A stretch of 64,000 nucleotides of DNA, from contig NZ_CP177354.1 in NCBI RefSeq assembly GCF_046844695.1, positions 3,410,001 through 3,474,000 of the forward strand. Direction: 5' to 3'. The notes under the pieces were generated by a model. It saw only the letters and a program-made list of their open reading frames with translations, was not told the origin of the DNA and ran no database searches. The position numbers and the translations under genes are program-made. The stretch's first letter is position 1. Each line of letters begins with the position of its first letter. The DNA comes from Pokkaliibacter plantistimulans. Lineage in GTDB: Bacteria; Pseudomonadota; Gammaproteobacteria; Pseudomonadales; Balneatricaceae. This document shows positions 17,837-25,670 of the stretch, in pieces.

Positions 17837-17898
17837 TTAAGCATTCATCCTGGCCTCGAATGCCTCTGGGCTGAAGTGCCCCAGCGTGCTCAACGCCG
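17837..17898 (-). pseudogene. IS3-family transposase (OrfB) C-terminal remnant
   Basis: The minus strand encodes ALSTLGHFSPEAFEARMNA followed by a stop, close to the usual HSTLGYLSPxxFE end of IS3-family OrfB transposases. A stop codon and unrelated sequence come immediately before it, so only about 20 codons remain. The sequence after the stop (TGTATCCAC on the minus strand, near 17825) resembles an IS3-type right end. It marks a decayed insertion between the AT-rich sulfotransferase gene and the DUF3592-like gene. Confidence 0.6.
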
Positions 17899-17972
17899 GT
17901 CAGAGCGGCGGCTCGGTACTGTGGCAGTTAGACGAATAAGAAACAGGCGTAGCGCTAAGGGAGGGGGTGTAG

Positions 17973-18452
17973 TTGGCAAAGTGGTGGTTTCGCGATAACG
18001 GCATACCGTTGCACTGGTCGGTGTATGTAGCGGTCTTTGTGCTCGGCACGCTGTTGATGTCGCCGGGCCTGCTGGGCGTGTATAGCGACTATCGCATCAA
18101 CCACCACCTGCGCACCGCCACGGCGACCGTGGTGGGCTGGGACACCGTGCCGATCCCGAGACTCAACAGCGAGTATCACACCGTCCGCTACGTGTTCGCC
18201 GTAGACGGCCAGCAGTACGGATGCACCACACTCTGGTGGGGCGGCGGCTGGTGCCGCATCGACCCCGACCGCTGGGCAGAATCCAAACAAACCAAACGCA
18301 TCACCATAGACTACGACGCCGAGCTTCCCTTCCTGAACCGCGCCGAGGCCGACAACCCGCAACCCAGTTTTATCTTGGGCGGGATTGTCTGGCTGTGGAT
18401 GCCGCTGATGTGGTGGACTCAGAGGCGGGAGAGCGCTGGTCGGTGGCGGTAA
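17973..18452 (+). CDS. DUF3592-like membrane protein
   Basis: The 159-aa protein has an N-terminal membrane helix (about residues 15-38), a small extracytoplasmic beta-rich domain starting at RTATATVVGWDTVP, and a C-terminal helix (FILGGIVWLWMPLMWW). This two-helix arrangement with a central T-G-x-V-x-x-W-like strand is typical of DUF3592 proteins, whose function is unknown. The start is the TTG at 17973 with GGGAGGGG upstream; no in-frame ATG is available. It is flanked by transposase debris. A 29-bp piece of it reappears at 18675-18703. Confidence 0.6.
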   Translation: MAKWWFRDNGIPLHWSVYVAVFVLGTLLMSPGLLGVYSDYRINHHLRTATATVVGWDTVPIPRLNSEYHTVRYVFAVDGQQYGCTTLWWGGGWCRIDPDRWAESKQTKRITIDYDAELPFLNRAEADNPQPSFILGGIVWLWMPLMWWTQRRESAGRWR

Positions 18453-18953
18453 AAGGATACGCCTGTTCAACGGCGATAAAGTGCTCGATATCCCCACCCC
18501 ACTTATGGCCAAAATAGCCACCCCCACATGGCCTGAGTTTTCGCAGGCCATGTACTCACCGATACAGGCCTGCAAGCAAAGCATCAGGCCGTGGGCATCG
18601 TTCCTCCGTCGATCACATATTTCAGTGGCCTGATCAGGGGTGTTGATCAGAAAGTGAAACAGCGGAACTCAAAACTGGGACACCGTGCCAATCCCGAGAG
18701 TCACAATGACTCAATGCCCTCTGCAACATGAAAGCGCATAGGTTAATCGGTCCTAATCCCATCAGGACTCGGCCAGAGCCTGACCACCATCAAGGCCAGA
18801 GGCTTGCCCGTGCTGAATGAGCCCATCACCAATGCCGACGGGGGAATGGTTTTACTTCAGAACGCTGTGGGGTTCACAAATAGAGCTGGCCTCGCTGCCA
18901 CATGCCAGCCCCCCTTGAACCGGCGCCTGTCGCCATGCGCTCAAGACCTGCTT
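18453..18953. other. 501-bp gap with a stray 29-bp copy of the upstream gene
   Basis: Positions 18675-18703 repeat 18137-18165 of the DUF3592-like gene with two mismatches. Flanking bases do not match, so this is a tiny duplication or recombination scar. Nothing else coding could be supported here. Confidence 0.5.
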
Positions 18954-19676
18954 TTACTCGCCCTCTGCCTGTTCATGCTTACTGAACAGCGCCGGATCCC
19001 CTTTGATGATGTCTGCCGTGCGGCGGATATGGGCGCAGAGCAGCTCCACGGCACGGTCTGCATTGCCGGCAATGGCTTCTTCCATCAGCTGCGTATGCTC
19101 GGACTTCACGTCACGTTTGGTAGAGAACGCACGGGGCGCAGACAGAGTCCGGTAGCGGTGGTGCTGATCAGCCAGCAGCTCGCAGAAACTGACCAGCCAG
19201 CGCGAACCGCAACCGGAGATCAGCGTGCGGTGAAAGGCGCGGTGCAGCGGCTCCCAGTCCGGGTTGTCTTCAAAATGATCATCAGCCAGCGAGCGGGGCG
19301 TCCTGCTCAGGCGATGGTGAGCCAGTACCAGTTCTTCTTCCCAGACGGTCGAGCGGGCGGCAATGGACTCGCGCAGGGCACGCTCCTCCAGCCAGCAGCG
19401 AGTCTTAGTGATTTCCTCCAGATCCTGAGCACTGATGCCTGCCACCACAAAGCCACGCAGTTCGCGCTTTTCCACCAGATTGTCGGATATCAGCCGGTTG
19501 AGGGCTTCCCGCACCGGGGTGGCGCTGGTGGAGTAACGTTCCGTCAGGGTATCGATGGTGAGTTTACTGCCAGGTTCGAGCTGGGCGCTCAGAATGTCGA
19601 TGCGTAGCTGGTCGTAGAGGCTAGTGGCCCGTGTCGCGACGCCATTAACAGTGATCAGAGAAGGTTTACGGGCCAT
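18954..19676 (-). CDS. GntR family regulator (FCD type) of the adjacent aromatic operon
   Basis: The 240-aa protein has a winged helix (LTERYSTSATPVREALNRLISDNLV, about residues 44-68) and a C-terminal helical FCD domain (LHRAFHRTLISGCGSRWLV, HTQLMEEAIAGNADRAVELL). It diverges from the operon starting at 19808. That arrangement is typical of a repressor of neighbouring catabolic genes whose inducer is a pathway substrate. AAGGA lies about 11 nt before the ATG. The AT-rich palindrome TAATATATTA occurs in the shared promoter region (19777-19786) and again before the second gene of the operon (20360-20369), making it a plausible binding site. Confidence 0.9.
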   Translation of the reverse strand: MARKPSLITVNGVATRATSLYDQLRIDILSAQLEPGSKLTIDTLTERYSTSATPVREALNRLISDNLVEKRELRGFVVAGISAQDLEEITKTRCWLEERALRESIAARSTVWEEELVLAHHRLSRTPRSLADDHFEDNPDWEPLHRAFHRTLISGCGSRWLVSFCELLADQHHRYRTLSAPRAFSTKRDVKSEHTQLMEEAIAGNADRAVELLCAHIRRTADIIKGDPALFSKHEQAEGE

Positions 19677-19772
19677 AAATGTTTTTCAGTTCCTTTGCAT
19701 GGGAAACGTATGCTGACGGTCAGCCTACACTAACGTCAGGCTTGTGATTGTATTCAAAATATGAGCAGAATA

Positions 19773-19789
19773 AAAATAATATATTAAAA
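19773..19789. promoter_or_regulatory. AT-rich palindromic motif, copy 1
   Basis: The 17-mer AAAATAATATATTAAAA, with palindromic core TAATATATTA, lies 19 bp before the GTG start at 19808. It is repeated exactly at 20356-20372. An exact 17-bp match 583 bp apart, both times directly upstream of a gene, suggests a regulator site. It could also be part of an AT-rich promoter. Confidence 0.45.
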
Positions 19790-19807
19790 CCAGCAGGAGC
19801 AACTCCC

Positions 19808-20230
19808 GTGTCAAATGTCAGCCTTGGACAAGCCCGAGTCATTGTAGACAACGCGTTACAGATCGCACGAGAACAGGGGTTCAGACCCATGGCCATCATG
19901 GTGGTCGATAGCGCCGGCCACTCCGTATTGGGCCTGCGCGAAGATGGCGCCAGCCATTTGCGTGTGGAAATCGCCGCAGGTAAGGCGGGCTCCAGCATTG
20001 GTATGGGAAGCAACAGTCGTGTGCTGGCCAAGCGGGCAGCGGAGATGCCCGGATTTTTCTCGGCCATTGCTAGTACCGCATCGCAACCCTTCATTCCTCA
20101 GACGGGGGCCGTTCTAATTGTGCAGGGCGAAGAGGTGATTGGCGCGGTAGGTGCGTCAGGCGGAACCGGGGACGAAGACGAGCTGATTGTGGTTGGAGGG
20201 ATAGCAGCGGCCGGGCTGAGTTATCGCTGA
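19808..20230 (+). CDS. GlcG/HbpS-like (DUF336) protein
   Basis: The 140-aa protein belongs to the GlcG/HbpS (DUF336) family, judged by LGQARVIVDNALQIAREQG, IMVVDSAGHSVLGLREDGA, the central AAGKAGSSIGMGSNSR, and the Gly-rich end EEVIGAVGASGGTGDEDE. Members bind small ligands or haem, and many sit in operons for glycolate, propanediol or aromatic degradation without a proven reaction. I chose the GTG at 19808 (GGAG upstream) because it is the only start consistent with the family N-terminus. It is the first gene downstream of the divergent GntR regulator. Confidence 0.85.
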   Translation: MSNVSLGQARVIVDNALQIAREQGFRPMAIMVVDSAGHSVLGLREDGASHLRVEIAAGKAGSSIGMGSNSRVLAKRAAEMPGFFSAIASTASQPFIPQTGAVLIVQGEEVIGAVGASGGTGDEDELIVVGGIAAAGLSYR

Positions 20231-20355
20231 AGAAGTTACAGAAAACACCGCTGCGTAAGGGAAGGCTGCCGATGGGCAGCCTTCTCGCTTTCTGGGGTTG
20301 GCTGTGTTCTGGCAGGCGCACATTGTCGGTTTGTGTAGGGGTATTCCATTTTCTT

Positions 20356-20372
20356 AAAATAATATATTAAAA
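20356..20372. promoter_or_regulatory. AT-rich palindromic motif, copy 2
   Basis: This is an exact second copy of the 17-mer at 19773-19789, placed 134 bp before the amidohydrolase start in the 276-bp gap after the DUF336 gene. It suggests that the amidohydrolase-to-GST genes have their own promoter under the same control. Confidence 0.45.
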
Positions 20373-20506
20373 TTTATCAAGTAATATTGTATTTTTAGTT
20401 GCCGAGTTTCGCATTCCTGTATATGGTTCTCAACAGTCTCACTGCTGGTGACACATCAGCTGTCGAACAAGAACAACTAACGAGAACTACTGCGAGAGTG
20501 CCTGCT

Positions 20507-21544
20507 ATGACTTGTTGCGGCATTGATATTCACGCTCACGTCGTCCCCGGCCATTTCCCGGCCTGGCTGGACCGACAGATTCCACAGGGCTGGCCTGCCA
20601 TGGTGGAAGCACCGGCCAGAGCAGGGCACTGTCACCGTCATGTGATGATTGACGGAAAGAACTACCGCACTGTGACTGACCATTGCTGGAACGTTGCCAG
20701 ACGTCTGGCCGATCTGCCGGAAATGGGCATCGCAACCCAGGTTATTTCTCCTATGCCGGAGCTGCTCAGTTACTGGCTCCCCGCTGGCACGGCACAGCCT
20801 CTGGTGCGTTTCCTGAACGAGACCATCGCGGCGATGGTGGCCGAAAGTAACGGTGTGCTGCAGGGGTTCGGCGCTGTCCCCCTGCAGGATATGAATCTGG
20901 CTCTGGCAGAGCTGGACTACCTGCACAGCCATTTGCACCTCAGCGGTGTAGAAATCGGCAGTCATATCAATGGTATTCCGCTGGGCGATATGCGCCTGCG
21001 ACCCTTCTTCGAGGCATGTGCTGAACGGGATATACCGGTGTTCGTGCATGCCTTGAAGCCTACGGGCATGGACCGGCTGGTTGGTCCTGCTCAACTGCAA
21101 CAGGTGCTTGCTTACCCCAGCGATGTCGGTCTGGCTGCTACCTCAGTCATTACCGGTAATTTGCTGGAAAGCCTCCCTGCCTTGCGTCTGGCATTCAGCC
21201 ATGGCGGCGGTACTTTCGCGTCATTGTTGCCACGTTTACAGCAAGGATGGCTTGTTTTTCCTGACCTTCAGGAAAGCATACAGACAGCACCTGTTACCCA
21301 GGCCCGTCAGTTGTATTTCGACACCCTGGTATTTGACCCGCACACGCTACAGCACCTTATTCAGCAGTTCGGTGCCAGCCAGTTGATGCTCGGTACCGAT
21401 TACCCTTTCAACTTCCGGGAAAAGCATCCGGCACAGCAGGTTCTGGCCTGTCAGCTGAACGATGCCGACCGCGATGCACTGTTGTCTGGCAACGCGGCAC
21501 GGTTTCTTGGATTCGCTTCACAGCAAACAAGGATTTCAACATGA
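20507..21544 (+). CDS. Amidohydrolase-2 family metal-dependent decarboxylase/hydrolase
   Basis: The 345-aa protein is of the ACMSD/gamma-resorcylate decarboxylase type. An N-terminal IDIHAHVVP supplies the first metal-binding HxH. VFVHALKP and FSHGGG supply further histidines, and MLGTDYPF supplies the catalytic Asp. Family members remove a carboxylate from an aromatic acid or a ring-cleavage product using Zn or Mn. I chose the ATG at 20507 (GAGAG upstream) because an earlier start adds 36 residues unlike the family. The stop overlaps the next start by 4 bp. Its place with an extradiol dioxygenase and a hydroxylase suggests decarboxylation of an aromatic acid or its meta-cleavage product. Confidence 0.85.
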   Translation: MTCCGIDIHAHVVPGHFPAWLDRQIPQGWPAMVEAPARAGHCHRHVMIDGKNYRTVTDHCWNVARRLADLPEMGIATQVISPMPELLSYWLPAGTAQPLVRFLNETIAAMVAESNGVLQGFGAVPLQDMNLALAELDYLHSHLHLSGVEIGSHINGIPLGDMRLRPFFEACAERDIPVFVHALKPTGMDRLVGPAQLQQVLAYPSDVGLAATSVITGNLLESLPALRLAFSHGGGTFASLLPRLQQGWLVFPDLQESIQTAPVTQARQLYFDTLVFDPHTLQHLIQQFGASQLMLGTDYPFNFREKHPAQQVLACQLNDADRDALLSGNAARFLGFASQQTRIST

Positions 21545-22443
21545 GTTCCCCTCTCATTGAAGGGCTGCGCAGTGTCGCCTTTGATGTGCCCGACCTTGCA
21601 CTGGCCGAAACCTTTTATACCCAAGTGTGGCATCTGGACGTGGTTGATCGCACGGCGACAACGCTGTACCTGAGCGGCACCGGCAAAGATCACCATCTGC
21701 TGGCACTGCATCAGGCCGAGCGGCTGGCCATCCGCGATGTGGTGTTAAGAGCGCGAAGTGCCAGTGCCCTGAATGACATCGCGGCACAGGCGACAGTGCA
21801 CGGCGGTAAGGTGCTGTCAGCACCCGCCGTCTCGTTACAGCCCTCCGGTGGGCAGGAAGTGGTCATTGCTGACCCCCATGGCCGCATTTTTCGCGTCGTG
21901 CACGGTGATCAGCAACGCACCGAGGCGTCGGCACAGGCAGACCGACCCATCCGGCTCGCACACGCTGTACTGAACAGCCACGATGTGGCGGCATCACAGC
22001 AGTTTTTTGAGTCGGTGTTTGGCTTCTGGCTGGCTGACCGTACCCGCATCATGGCCTTCCTTAACTGCAATACCGATCACCACACCATTGCCTTTGGCGA
22101 TGCGGACAACGATGCCCTCAATCATGTGGCCTTTCTGATGAGCGACATTGATTCGGTCATGCGTGGCGGTGGCCGCATGCGCGATGCCCAGTATCCGATT
22201 GAGTGGGGCCCCGGCCGGCACGGTCCGGGCAACAACGCTTTCAACTACTTTATCGGCCCCTTTGGTGAGGTGATTGAGTACACCGCGGAAGTGGAACAGA
22301 TCGATGACAGTTACCGCGCCGGAGGCCCGGAAGACTGGAGCTGGCCAGCGGGCAGGGTAGACCAGTGGGGGATTTCCCAGCCGCCATCGAAGGCCCTGAA
22401 AGAAGCTCAGAAAAGCGTATTTTTCATCCCAGTGAATGGATAA
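21541..22443 (+). CDS. Two-domain VOC extradiol ring-cleavage dioxygenase
   Basis: The 300-aa protein has two vicinal-oxygen-chelate domains (about residues 8-122 and 136-252), like type I extradiol dioxygenases such as catechol 2,3-dioxygenase. The Fe(II) ligands are visible in the second domain as His141 (RLAHAVL), His195 (LNHVAF) and Glu246 (GEVIEYTAE). The tail contains the common DDSYRAGGPEDW motif followed by W-rich sequence. It opens a catecholic ring next to the hydroxyls. Its ATG overlaps the amidohydrolase stop (ATGA), and the FAH hydrolase follows after 6 bp, which fits immediate processing of the ring-opened product. Confidence 0.9.
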   Translation: MSSPLIEGLRSVAFDVPDLALAETFYTQVWHLDVVDRTATTLYLSGTGKDHHLLALHQAERLAIRDVVLRARSASALNDIAAQATVHGGKVLSAPAVSLQPSGGQEVVIADPHGRIFRVVHGDQQRTEASAQADRPIRLAHAVLNSHDVAASQQFFESVFGFWLADRTRIMAFLNCNTDHHTIAFGDADNDALNHVAFLMSDIDSVMRGGGRMRDAQYPIEWGPGRHGPGNNAFNYFIGPFGEVIEYTAEVEQIDDSYRAGGPEDWSWPAGRVDQWGISQPPSKALKEAQKSVFFIPVNG

Positions 22444-22449
22444 CAACAC

Positions 22450-23316
22450 ATGAAACTGACTACCTACCTCCGTGATGGACAAGCTCGTCTGGGTTTGATC
22501 GAAGGGGACAACCTCATCGACTTCAATGATGCTCAGCCACAGGTGCCTGCCGATATGCGTGCGGCACTGGAAGCGGGCGTTGATCTCCAGGCGGCGGCCC
22601 GTGCGGCTCATGAAAGCACCGCCGCGCGGCTGGCACTGGATACGGTGACACTGGCACCGCTGGTGCCCGAGCCCGGCAAGTTTATTTGCCTGGGCCTGAA
22701 TTACTTCGACCATGCCAAAGAGGGCGGTCGTGAAAAGCCTGACTATCCCTGGTTCTTCTTCCGTGGCAAAAGCTCACTGCTGGCCGATCAGGAGCCGGGC
22801 CGGGTACCGAAGATTTCCAGCAAGTTTGATTATGAAGCGGAACTGGCTGTGATCATTGGCCGCAGCGTACCGCGTCACGTGTCGCAACAGGAGGCACTGG
22901 ACTACGTGTTCGGCTACTCCTGCTTCAATGACATGTCGGTGCGTGACTATCAGAAGCGCACACCACAGTGGACTATCGGCAAGAACTTCGATGCCACTGG
23001 CGGCTTTGGCCCGGTACTGGTGACCGCCGATGAGCTGCCACAGGGAGCCGTGGGCCTGAATATCCAGTGCGTACTCAATGGGGAAGTCATGCAGAACGCC
23101 ACCACCAGCGACATGATCTGGTCCGTCGCTGAAACCATTTCCCTGCTGTCGGAATGCCTGACGCTGGAGCCCGGCGATGTTATCGCCATGGGCACGCCAG
23201 CAGGCGTAGGTCAGGCCCGTACACCACAGGTCTGGATGAAAGAGGGTGACACCGTCGAAATCCGCATTGAAGGCATCGGCACCCTGACCAATCCGATTCT
23301 GGCAGAGGCGGTCTGA
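22450..23316 (+). CDS. Fumarylacetoacetate hydrolase (FAH) family protein
   Basis: The 288-aa protein has a short N-terminal domain and the FAH catalytic core, beginning KFICLGLNYFDHAKEGG. Metal-binding acids are in DYEAELAVIIGR and FNDMSVRDYQ, and the loop GDVIAMGTPAGVG is near the end. Family members hydrolyse C-C bonds of 2-keto acids, or decarboxylate and isomerise them, with Mg or Mn. In this operon it most likely splits the ring-cleavage product made by the VOC dioxygenase. It lies 6 bp after that gene and 3 bp before the FAD hydroxylase. Confidence 0.88.
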   Translation: MKLTTYLRDGQARLGLIEGDNLIDFNDAQPQVPADMRAALEAGVDLQAAARAAHESTAARLALDTVTLAPLVPEPGKFICLGLNYFDHAKEGGREKPDYPWFFFRGKSSLLADQEPGRVPKISSKFDYEAELAVIIGRSVPRHVSQQEALDYVFGYSCFNDMSVRDYQKRTPQWTIGKNFDATGGFGPVLVTADELPQGAVGLNIQCVLNGEVMQNATTSDMIWSVAETISLLSECLTLEPGDVIAMGTPAGVGQARTPQVWMKEGDTVEIRIEGIGTLTNPILAEAV

Positions 23317-23319
23317 GCG

Positions 23320-24882
23320 ATGACAGGCGTAGTCTATGACGTCGCCATCGTAGGTTACGGCCCATCCGGGGCCGTAGCTGCCGGTCTGCTCGGGCAGGCC
23401 GGTATGCAGGTCTACGTGTGCGACAAAATGTCCGCAGTCTATGACAAGCCCCGCGCCATTGCACTGGATCACGAGATCCAGCGGGTGTTCCAGCAGCTGG
23501 GGGTGATGGATGAGATTGAGCCATACTGCGAGCCCTTTACCGACTCCTGTTACTACGGTGTTGATGGGCAGCTGATTCGCCGCATGACCATGGTCGATAA
23601 ACCCTATCCGCAAGGTTTTACCCCCTCCGTCGTGTTTACCCAGCCACCGGTAGAAGCGGTGCTGCGGCGTAAAGTCGCCAGCCTGCCTTCGGTCACGGTT
23701 GATCTGGGTGTCACTGTGATTGGGCTGCAACAGGATAAGCAGCAGGATCAGACACTGGTTCATCTCACTGTTGAACATCAGGACGGGCACAGCAGAACGA
23801 TCAGCGCACGCTACGTGATCGGCTGTGATGGCGCCTCAAGCACTGTTCGCAGTCTGTCAGGCATCATGCTGGAAGACCTCGACTTCGACGAGCCCTGGCT
23901 GGTCGTGGATGTACTGGCTAATGAGCAGGGCCTGCGAAAACTGCCGCAGACCAGTGTGCAATATTGCGAGCCTGAGCGGCCATGTACCTTCGTTATCGGC
24001 CCCGGCAATCACCGCCGGTGGGAAATTTCTCTGAAGGAGAGTGAGGATCCGCAGTTGGCGGCAACGCCTGAAGGCACCTGGCAACTGTTGCAGCGCTGGA
24101 TCACGCCGGATGATGCGCAGTTGTGGCGTCAGGCCAGCTACCGTTTCCATGCACTGGTCGCTGATCGCTGGCGTGAGGGCTGTGTTTTCATCGCCGGCGA
24201 TGCTGCCCATCAGCAGCCTCCGTTCCTCGGGCAGGGTATGTGTCAGGGCGTCCGTGATGTCAGCAACCTGGTCTGGAAACTGCTCAGCGTGCTGAATAAA
24301 GCTATCGATGGCGAAGCTGCCGGGCGGCTGCTTGACAGTTACGGTGTGGAGCGCAAAGAGCATGTCCGCCAGCTGACAACCACTCTCAAGGCCATCGGTG
24401 CAGTGATCTGTGAGCGGGATACAGAGAAAGCCCGTTCCCGTGATCAGAAACTGCTCAACGACTGTCAGGGTGAAGTCAGACCGACGCCGCGTCAGGACGT
24501 ATTACCACGTCTGACCACCGGCCTGATCAGCGACTCTGCCGCCGCTGGCAGCCTGTTTCCGCAACCCTGGGTGGCGTCAGCCGCAGGGGCCGTGCGTATG
24601 GATCAGCAGCTTGGCCATGGCTGGAGGCTGATTAGTCTGGCTGACAGTGCCGGTGCGGTTAACGAGCAGCTGCGTGCGCTGTTATCGCTGACGGTTGCCC
24701 GACTCGGCAGTGATCAGCTGACCGAGCAGGACAATGTGCTGGCAGGCTGGTTTGACCGGCATCAGGTGACAGCCGCGCTGGTTCGGCCAGACAACTACGT
24801 TTATGGTACGGCCGCCACCCATGAAGCGCTGCAGGTAATGCAACAACAGTTGTTGCAGGCATTAAGCGGCAAGGAGTCCTGA
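23320..24882 (+). CDS. FAD-dependent aromatic hydroxylase (MhpA-like)
   Basis: The 520-aa flavoprotein monooxygenase resembles MhpA-type hydroxylases. It has the dinucleotide fold VAIVGYGPSGAVAAGLLG (residues 5-22), the DG motif IGCDGASSTVRSL (about 166-178) and the GD motif VFIAGDAAHQQPPFLGQG (about 289-306). A C-terminal thioredoxin-like domain is expected from residue 400 or so. Such enzymes use NAD(P)H and O2 to add a hydroxyl to a phenol, giving the catechol or hydroquinone that the neighbouring dioxygenase cleaves. The substrate is not evident; a phenylpropanoid acid or similar phenol is possible. Confidence 0.9.
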   Translation: MTGVVYDVAIVGYGPSGAVAAGLLGQAGMQVYVCDKMSAVYDKPRAIALDHEIQRVFQQLGVMDEIEPYCEPFTDSCYYGVDGQLIRRMTMVDKPYPQGFTPSVVFTQPPVEAVLRRKVASLPSVTVDLGVTVIGLQQDKQQDQTLVHLTVEHQDGHSRTISARYVIGCDGASSTVRSLSGIMLEDLDFDEPWLVVDVLANEQGLRKLPQTSVQYCEPERPCTFVIGPGNHRRWEISLKESEDPQLAATPEGTWQLLQRWITPDDAQLWRQASYRFHALVADRWREGCVFIAGDAAHQQPPFLGQGMCQGVRDVSNLVWKLLSVLNKAIDGEAAGRLLDSYGVERKEHVRQLTTTLKAIGAVICERDTEKARSRDQKLLNDCQGEVRPTPRQDVLPRLTTGLISDSAAAGSLFPQPWVASAAGAVRMDQQLGHGWRLISLADSAGAVNEQLRALLSLTVARLGSDQLTEQDNVLAGWFDRHQVTAALVRPDNYVYGTAATHEALQVMQQQLLQALSGKES

Positions 24883-25523
24883 TGAGTCATACCCTGTATT
24901 TCGCCCACGGCACCTGTTCACGCGTGGTCATGGCCGCCCTCGCACATCTCGACCTGGCCTATCAGGCTGAACAGGTGAAACTGGTGGAAGGGCAGCAGCG
25001 CTCGGCCGGGTATCTGGCCATCAACCCCAAGGGCAAGGTGCCCGTTCTGGTCACGCCCGAAGGGCCACTGTCTGACGTGATCGCCATCGCTGTCTATCTG
25101 GATGATCTGGCGGTGGCACAGGGTAAGGCTGAGCGTTTGTTGCCATCACAGGGATTTACTCACGCCAGAGCGATGTCCTGGTTGAGCTGGTGTGCAGGCA
25201 TACTTCATCCGCTGATCTATCGCCTGCGCATGAGTGCACGTATTCACCCCGATACCACCCAGCACGACATGATTCGTAGCGCAGCCATGGCGGAGCTTGA
25301 GCAGCAGATGCAAGTTGCCGAACAGCTATTCAGCGCGCAGCCACAATGGCTGGCCGGTGCCGACTGGAGCCTGGCCGATGCTTACCTGCTCTGGATCTGG
25401 CAACGGGCGCAGCTGGCCGGACTGGATAGCAGCCAGTGGCCCGCATTGGAAAAGTGGTCACAACGCGCCGAGCAGCATCCCAGCTGGCAGCTGGCCATGG
25501 CGATCGAAGCCAAGGCAAGTTAA
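24882..25523 (+). CDS. Glutathione S-transferase family protein
   Basis: The 213-aa protein has the GST layout. A thioredoxin-like N-terminal domain starts MSHTLYFAHGTCSRVV, with glutathione-site residues in GKVPVLV and SDVIAIAVYL. An all-helical C-terminal domain carries the N-capping-box region GADWSLADAYLLW. Many aromatic operons carry a GST acting as a maleylpyruvate- or maleylacetoacetate-type isomerase or as a reductive detoxifier. Its ATG overlaps the previous TGA by one base. It is the last gene of the operon and ends just before a large palindrome. Confidence 0.87.
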   Translation: MSHTLYFAHGTCSRVVMAALAHLDLAYQAEQVKLVEGQQRSAGYLAINPKGKVPVLVTPEGPLSDVIAIAVYLDDLAVAQGKAERLLPSQGFTHARAMSWLSWCAGILHPLIYRLRMSARIHPDTTQHDMIRSAAMAELEQQMQVAEQLFSAQPQWLAGADWSLADAYLLWIWQRAQLAGLDSSQWPALEKWSQRAEQHPSWQLAMAIEAKAS

Positions 25524-25553
25524 CTGTTGCCCAGCATGACTGTTTAGAACTAT

Positions 25554-25654
25554 TCGCGATCTGCAGCGCGTCGGTCATAAGGCGTTGAAAGCGCTTCGGA
25601 GCAGTAAACTCCGCCTTCTCAGCGCTTCTCGCCTTATCTGGTTATAAATCGCGA
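25554..25654. terminator. Nested 101-bp palindrome between convergent genes
   Basis: Outer arms TCGCGAT (25554-25560) and ATCGCGA (25648-25654) enclose ATAAGGCG (25577-25584) and CGCCTTAT (25630-25637). Those enclose AAGCGCT/AGCGCTT and CGGAG/CTCCG. The result is a long, interrupted cruciform-like stem in the gap between the GST stop and the LysR stop. It could terminate both transcripts, though neither side has a T-run. The size also fits a small miniature element. Confidence 0.55.
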
Positions 25655-25670
25655 GATTGTGAAGACATTC

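Noticed and set aside
18784..18960. Short plus-strand frame ahead of the GntR stop
   Set aside because: It runs antisense into the GntR gene and shows no recognisable motif.
22774..23790. 338-codon minus-strand frame
   Set aside because: It spans the FAH and hydroxylase genes in antisense and resembles no protein family.
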